From positions 961,501-1,025,500 of the forward strand of contig CAJHZI010000190.1 of the NCBI GenBank assembly GCA_905160935.1: a stretch of DNA of 64,000 bases, written 5' to 3'. This DNA is from Enchytraeus crypticus (lineage: Eukaryota > Annelida > Clitellata > Enchytraeida > Enchytraeidae). A program made the position numbers and the translations under genes. This document shows, piece by piece, positions 59,210-64,000 of this stretch; the first letter of the stretch is position 1, and every line of letters starts with the position of its first letter. Under the pieces are notes generated by a model. The model ran no database searches. It had not been told where the DNA came from and saw nothing but the letters and a program-made list of their open reading frames with translations.

Positions 59210-59345
59210 TAACGATAAAGCTAAAACCACATTTAACGTCAGTTTCTGGTTACTTAACGACAGGGCGCGCATTGAATTCGAACCTTGCATCTCTCTGATC
59301 GGCTGTCGGACGATTATAATCCATCAGATTACTGACTCAGCCCAT
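59210..59345 (-). repeat. Diverged SINE-1-related copy
   Basis: Reverse complement: TGGGCTGAGTCAGTAATCTG ... AGGTTCGAATTCAATGCGCG ... GTTTTAGCTTTATCG. Same layout as SINE family 1 but about 30% different, probably an older or sister subfamily. Confidence 0.6.
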
Positions 59346-60440
59346 AGATAATTAAGAATTTTGATTTAGTTTGTTAATCTTCGGATGTAGCCACCCACCG
59401 TTATCTGGGAGTGCACTGGACCACTTATAGCTTTAGATGGATTGGATGCACCTCTGAACATTCTGACTGTTCAAGCAGTATAGCAAGCTGTTTACTTCAC
59501 CTAATTAAAATGATTTTAACATAGTATAACCGATAAATTCGATCCTCTTTAATAATGTACATTGTGTGCTTAATAAAATATTTGTTCTTTGATATCTATG
59601 TACAGGTATTATTTTGATTTTTTAAATAAAATAACTACGCAATTAACCTAATAACTTACACAATCTATTTTTTACGGAACAATGAAACGTTCCTTTTCAC
59701 TACATTTACTAAACATCTGAGAAACTCGAAGCCTTACATCCAATTCTACGTTTTAAATTTATTAAGATTAATGCTATCTTGATTTAAGTGGTTTTCACTA
59801 CATATTTCTACCTAGATGTTGCTTATAATAAAGTAAAACACACTGATAGGCTGTGTCAGGTGAGTCAAATGCTGATTAATACATGTATATACCACAGTAC
59901 TGTACCACAGCCTGTACCTAGATCAATATGAAATGCAATAACAATAATACCGGCCTAAGTAGGACTAAGCTAGCTTGATATATAAGCCTAACGGGTAGTA
60001 AGTTAACCTGTTTACATACACTTCGGCTACCGTGACAGGAATACTACTTAAGCTTAACAAAATATGACAGATTTGCAGAATTTTAGGACATGCTGAGCAA
60101 GCTTGCAGTCATTAGATTGATTTATGTGGAGCACCAGAGTCCATGATCTCATTGCCGTACACTACAACAACCGTCGTCTTCTGCTAAGTTAACAACTAGA
60201 GAAAAAGCTATCCCTCAAAGCTTCATTCTGGCTGCAGCGCATTTTTTACAAGTCATACTAAAATTTTATCAGGGATGCAGAATGTATATTTACTCTGTAT
60301 CGCTCATTGGGGAGCACTCCACCTGTTCACAGGAGGCTAACCTTGATGAATTTACTAAGCAGTCAGGATTGGAGTTTGACCTTGGCTGAGCAGGTATTGT
60401 TGTTCTGATGCTTTTTCACTTTCCTTTTTATACTTTTTAT
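59346..60440. other. Intergenic, nothing recognised
   Basis: No exon, RNA gene or repeat family identified in this AT-rich stretch. Confidence 0.4.
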
Positions 60441-60445
60441 ATTTC

Positions 60446-60735
60446 ATCATCATCATCATCATCATCCTCTCTTGAATCCCTTTTTAACCAGGGTCGGGAT
60501 ACAAATAGACTGACTCAAATCCTCTCTATCCTACAACACACCATCAGCCAATCCCCTATTTGAGACTTCCATTCGCTTAAATTTTTGTAGCAATTTCAGG
60601 AGCCTAGGCACTTGCCAACCGAATGCCCTTTCTGACGTTGGTATGGATCTTAGTGCTTTGGTCGCCTTTTACGACTCGTGCGGTCAGCGGTTAGCCAATT
60701 CTTCAAACAACCCGGACACAACACGGGGAATATAT
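60446..60735 (-). repeat. R3-family repeat, minus copy
   Basis: Starts with (ATC)n; then TTAACCAGGGTCGGGATACA, AACCGAATGCCCTTTCTGAC, GTCGCCTTTTACGACTCGTG and CCCGGACACAACACGGGG. Full-length by comparison with 16446-16720. Confidence 0.75.
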
Positions 60736-60837
60736 TTTTAATATTTCATATTAAATGTTTAGATTTATCTCAATTTAAATTTTTAATATTTCATATTGGA
60801 TTTTTTTCAGAATCATCTCCTCAGATAGTAAAAATGG

Positions 60838-61232
60838 ATTCCTCGATAGCGCAGTGGCTAGAGGAGTCAGGTTAAGTCATGGAGCTTTAAATGATTAAGG
60901 CAAAAAAGCTGACAAAGCTAATGCTAGCGTCAGTTTTCTCACTCAAAGCGATATCAGTGACGGGCCAGCCCAATATTTGAAAAACGCATATACTGATCCG
61001 CGGTCGAATATCTTACCGACATAGCCACTGGCTCCAGCCACATGACAGATCTTGAGGTGAACTGAACTCTCTTATGTTCGATACCCGGCCGGACTGATCT
61101 GGAAGTAACATCTTGGACATTCACGGGACTGGTTACACTGGATGTAGACTTTATAGTCTAACGATTTACACATGTGATATTAAAAGTAATAGATATCAAA
61201 TGGTTGTTCATTTCACTATAATGTGCGTTATT
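60838..61232 (+). repeat. SINE family 2 interrupted by a SINE family 1 copy
   Basis: SINE-2 head TTCCTCGATAGCGCAGTGGC to TTTAAATGA at 60894, and again from ATGACAGATCTTGAGG at 61042 to its tail near 61232. Between them (about 60897-61041) lies a minus-oriented SINE-1. The junction repeats ATGA on both sides, a plausible short target duplication. Confidence 0.85.
60897..61041 (-). repeat. SINE family 1 inserted in SINE family 2
   Basis: Reverse complement GTGGCTGGAGCCAGTGGCTA ... TCAAATATTGGGCTGGCC ... GCATTAGCTTTGTCAGC. This insertion dates family 1 activity as later than that family 2 copy. Confidence 0.85.
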
Positions 61233-61239
61233 ATTATTA

Positions 61240-61961
61240 TTTATATTTTTATTATTAGTATTAGTATTAGTATTAATATTACTGTTATTATATTATTGAT
61301 TTTTTAATATTGCTATCTTAAATATCTGCGTAAAGTAAGTACATTTTAGTATATTTATAAAATTGTAAGCATTTCTTTGCGTCTAAATAGCTAAACGCAT
61401 ATCTTGATAACGTATATTTTTTGAGTAACTGTCGTTGGATGTTTATCCTTGGCTTCAACAAATAGGCTACATGTACTATAATTAAATTCGAACGTATTCT
61501 TATCTTAAAGTCACTTAAGAGTGTGATAAATGGACGAGAAATGTAATTAAAATATAATATTACAAATAACAAAAGCTTTATTGGCACGCAAAATACGAAC
61601 CAACTTTAGCCTACTTTAGAGCCCGAATCTAGTCAACATTCTAATGCTACATTCATACATGTAGACCACATATAGTAGGCTACATGTATGCGTTAGAAAC
61701 AGTCAGTAATACGGGCGATGAAGGAAGCCATTGTGGTGATAATACACCCTCAGCTGTGCTATGCATTATTGCCGTCATGCATCGATAGGCCTACCTGTTT
61801 TAGAAACTAAGAACACTCAACATTTAGCATGTTTTAGAAAACTAAGAACATTCAACATAGCCTACTTGTAAGTTGTAGTATGAGAGGAAGACATTTCCAG
61901 CCTTCATAAAATTGCTCTAAAAGCTACAAGATTTACATTGTATTTATAATTTTGTATTTAC

Positions 61962-61996
<35 letters not shown>

Positions 61997-62235
61997 CTTT
62001 TGTGACTACTCTATAGTAATAGACAGGCTTAAGTAACTCTAGGATATCATAATTACTAAACGACTTCAATATTAATTACAGTTATCTACAATTACTAACC
62101 AATAAAGTAATCATTAATTAATTATTTATTTATAGTTACTATGCAACTTTTCTTAGGTATATAAACTCCCCTTGCGTTTGCGTGCCAATTCAGAATGGAT
62201 CAACCGCAACATCCGACGCAAAATCTCACAATAGG
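61240..62235. other. Intergenic, simple repeats only
   Basis: (TTA/ATT)n at 61226-61300 and (TA)n at 61967-61994. The open frames here show no known motif. Confidence 0.45.
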
Positions 62236-62400
62236 CGATTAAGCAAGAACTAAGGAAGCTACGGAAAAACATCCCAAAATTCATCATTTTAAATTAAAGT
62301 ATATTTTAAAATGTTTATAAGGCATAGTCTTTGTGATTAACTCATTGATTGATACAATGCTCTTTTAGAGCGTGAGGGCTGACTTTGCGTAAATTATTTT
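62235..62400 (-). repeat. R4-family repeat, degraded minus copy
   Basis: GGCGATTAAGCAAGAACTAA ... TTATAAGGCATAGTCTTTGT ... CATTGATTGATACAATGCTC parallels 6985-7120 and 50285-50528. Confidence 0.5.
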
Positions 62401-62773
62401 ATATGTATCTAGAAATTGCCATTTGACAGAATTCTAACAAAGAAAAAGAAATAAAATAGTGTAATGCAAATATTGATTGCAATTGATTGAAATTTTTAGA
62501 TCACGGGATGTCAATATGTGCGACGTTAAGAGACCATGACAGTGAAGCCCCTAGCCAGAACAACAATTCGATACATTGCTACTTCTAATAATAATAATAA
62601 TAACCTCCAACAATTTCTTTCGCTTTGTTTTTGGCTATGAAAACGCCTCGAGACCACTTTAGAGGTTCCTGGCAGGTTAATATTAATCCTTTCCATGGTT
62701 AGTCATACCTTTGCTTTTGATAGCGCCAATCGGCAGCAAACTCCGATACAAGACTAACCTTCCATGGGCCCAA

Positions 62774-62864
62774 GGGGATATCCATCATTACTTGACTGAC
62801 CTGGGCTTTGAACCCAGGCCACTTGTATCCGAGGCGAACACTCTAACCGTTACGCCATATCCCC
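62774..62864 (-). other. tRNA-like sequence (pseudogene or SINE head)
   Basis: The minus strand begins GGGGATATGGCGTAACGGTT (A-box), has a good T-arm CTGGG-TTCAAAG-CCCAG (B-box) and closes with TATCCCC pairing to GGGGATA. But about 20 extra bases sit between the T-arm and the acceptor stem, and the anticodon arm does not fold, so it is not a functional tRNA. Confidence 0.5.
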
Positions 62865-62879
62865 TCCCATAAAGATGTG

Positions 62880-63790
62880 GCCTAATAGATTCATTAATTA
62901 GGTATATGCAAAAATATATTTTTGGTCGAATGGTTACGCACCTAACAATCGCAAGTGTTTATAGAGTTTCCGTCCTTAGTTGCTGCTTTTGTTATTTTCT
63001 CTTTTTCTCTTTCCTCTCCAGTGTTATTACTTATTCGATATCGTTGCCTTGATAGCGCACTGATGGCAGCTGTTGCGGATTTAAGAATAACCTTCCTTTA
63101 CGAGCTTCCTTTCCATGACTGGTTGCTAGTCTCCATGGTTAATATATTTACTTAAATGATAGCGCCATATATTTACGATAAAAACATTAATAATGAGGTT
63201 GCATTCCTAACAGGCTTCTTTAATTTCCAGAATTGTAGAATTTAAATTGCAATCTTGTGCGATTTCATTCATATAATTTAAACAGCACAAATTTTAGTCC
63301 AATGTTCACCCATGACATATCGGCATTTCCAACATCAACCTCGGCCCCATGTAAATTATTAGGTGGCTACATGTAGATCAGTTGCCAATGTGCAGTATTG
63401 TATGCGCGATCTTTGAATATTTGAGATCTTTGTTTTTCATCGACATGCCCGATAAATGAATACAGGGAACTTCAAAGCGTCTCATAATGGATCGTTTGCA
63501 ATTTTAAAACAGTATCTACTGCCCGAATGAGAGGTATCTATTATCTAAGCTTTCAATCATTATTCCTAATTTCAATATGAATTCACTTCCCGGGTTTGTT
63601 AGCAAACATTGAGCGCCACGGAATAGCCTACTTAAATTAAAGCACTCTACGGTTATACCCTAACCCTAGCGGCACTACGTCATTTAATTTTAACAATGCT
63701 CTGTTGGAAGGGGACGTTTCAAGGTAAAACCTGCTTCGATACGGTATTTAACAACCGTTGTACGGATCTGTTTCATTGTATGATGTTACT
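62880..63790. other. Intergenic, nothing recognised
   Basis: No convincing exon. The plus frame at 62955-63155 (hydrophobic, then FLYELPFHDW) lacks splice and family support. Confidence 0.35.
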
Positions 63791-63794
63791 CTCA

Positions 63795-64000
63795 CTCTGT
63801 TAAGTGTTCTACAAAATGGCGGGTCCAAGGTACATATTTCTACTCACAGTTAGCTTTCAAGCTCCATCATAATGAGCACTTCATAGATCAACAAGTTCAT
63901 CCCCCTCGAAATTGAATATGCCTTATCTAAATGTTTTGTAGCCTCTAACTTGAAAACAATATGACTTCTGAGGCGATTTCCCGTTGCCTTATATAGCTAT
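63795..64000 (+). repeat. R4-family repeat, cut by the window end
   Basis: GTGTTCTACAAAATGGCGGG ... AGATCAACAAGTTCATCCCC ... ATGACTTCTGAGGCGATTTC matches the 47680 copy up to the window boundary. Confidence 0.75.

Noticed and set aside
62774..62864. Functional tRNA gene
   Set aside because: A good acceptor and T-arm, but about 20 extra bases between T-arm and acceptor and no foldable anticodon arm.

Overview
The window is nuclear DNA of an animal. It is AT-rich, its genes are split by 0.3-3.5 kb introns with GT/AG borders, and the space between exons is filled with SINEs, LINE ends, DNA transposons and micro/minisatellites. The gene content (a neutral sphingomyelinase SMPD2 homologue and several MS4A/CD20-like four-span membrane genes) together with Tc1/mariner, hAT and non-LTR elements fits a metazoan, most likely a marine invertebrate. 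I cannot name the species from sequence alone.

Protein-coding layout, rebuilt exon by exon. MS4A-like gene A (minus, 2351-5161, C-terminal end not found); SMPD2-like neutral sphingomyelinase (minus, 17486-28158, eight exons, complete, 397 aa); MS4A-like gene B (plus, 33705-41340, six exons, complete, 262 aa); MS4A-like gene C (minus, 43374-52979, one short exon not found); MS4A-like gene D (minus, 54286-58437, C-terminal exon not found). The four MS4A-like genes share one architecture: an exon with the N-terminus, TM1 and the start of TM2; a 19-codon exon finishing TM2; a TM3 exon; a TM4 exon; then short tail exons. All core introns are phase 0. By sequence they form two pairs, A/D (no cysteine pair in the second outer loop) and B/C (a CD20-like cysteine pair there), which suggests an ancestral pair that was duplicated and rearranged around SMPD2.

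Mobile and repeated DNA. An apparently intact Tc1/mariner element with a DD37E transposase and perfect 40-bp inverted ends lies inside SMPD2 intron 4. A frameshifted hAT transposase end lies in an intron of gene C. Non-LTR fragments are common: RTE/BovB-like RT and 3' ends, a jockey/CR1-like RT, and an endonuclease-like C-terminus sitting in TAA repeats. Two tRNA-derived SINE families and two further dispersed families that share a tail recur throughout. A foldback element near 0.5-0.9 kb has about 95-bp inverted ends around a 22-bp minisatellite. Minisatellites with units of 11, 14, 21, 22, 35, about 36, 37, 79 and 179 bp sit mostly in introns, and several near-perfect hairpins are scattered about.

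How the genes relate: MS4A-like proteins are plasma-membrane four-span proteins, and neutral sphingomyelinase is a membrane-anchored lipid hydrolase. Their adjacency is positional; the sequence gives no evidence of a shared pathway. Exon calls rest on splice signals, reading-frame phase and paralogue or family comparison done by eye; no search or transcript data were available.
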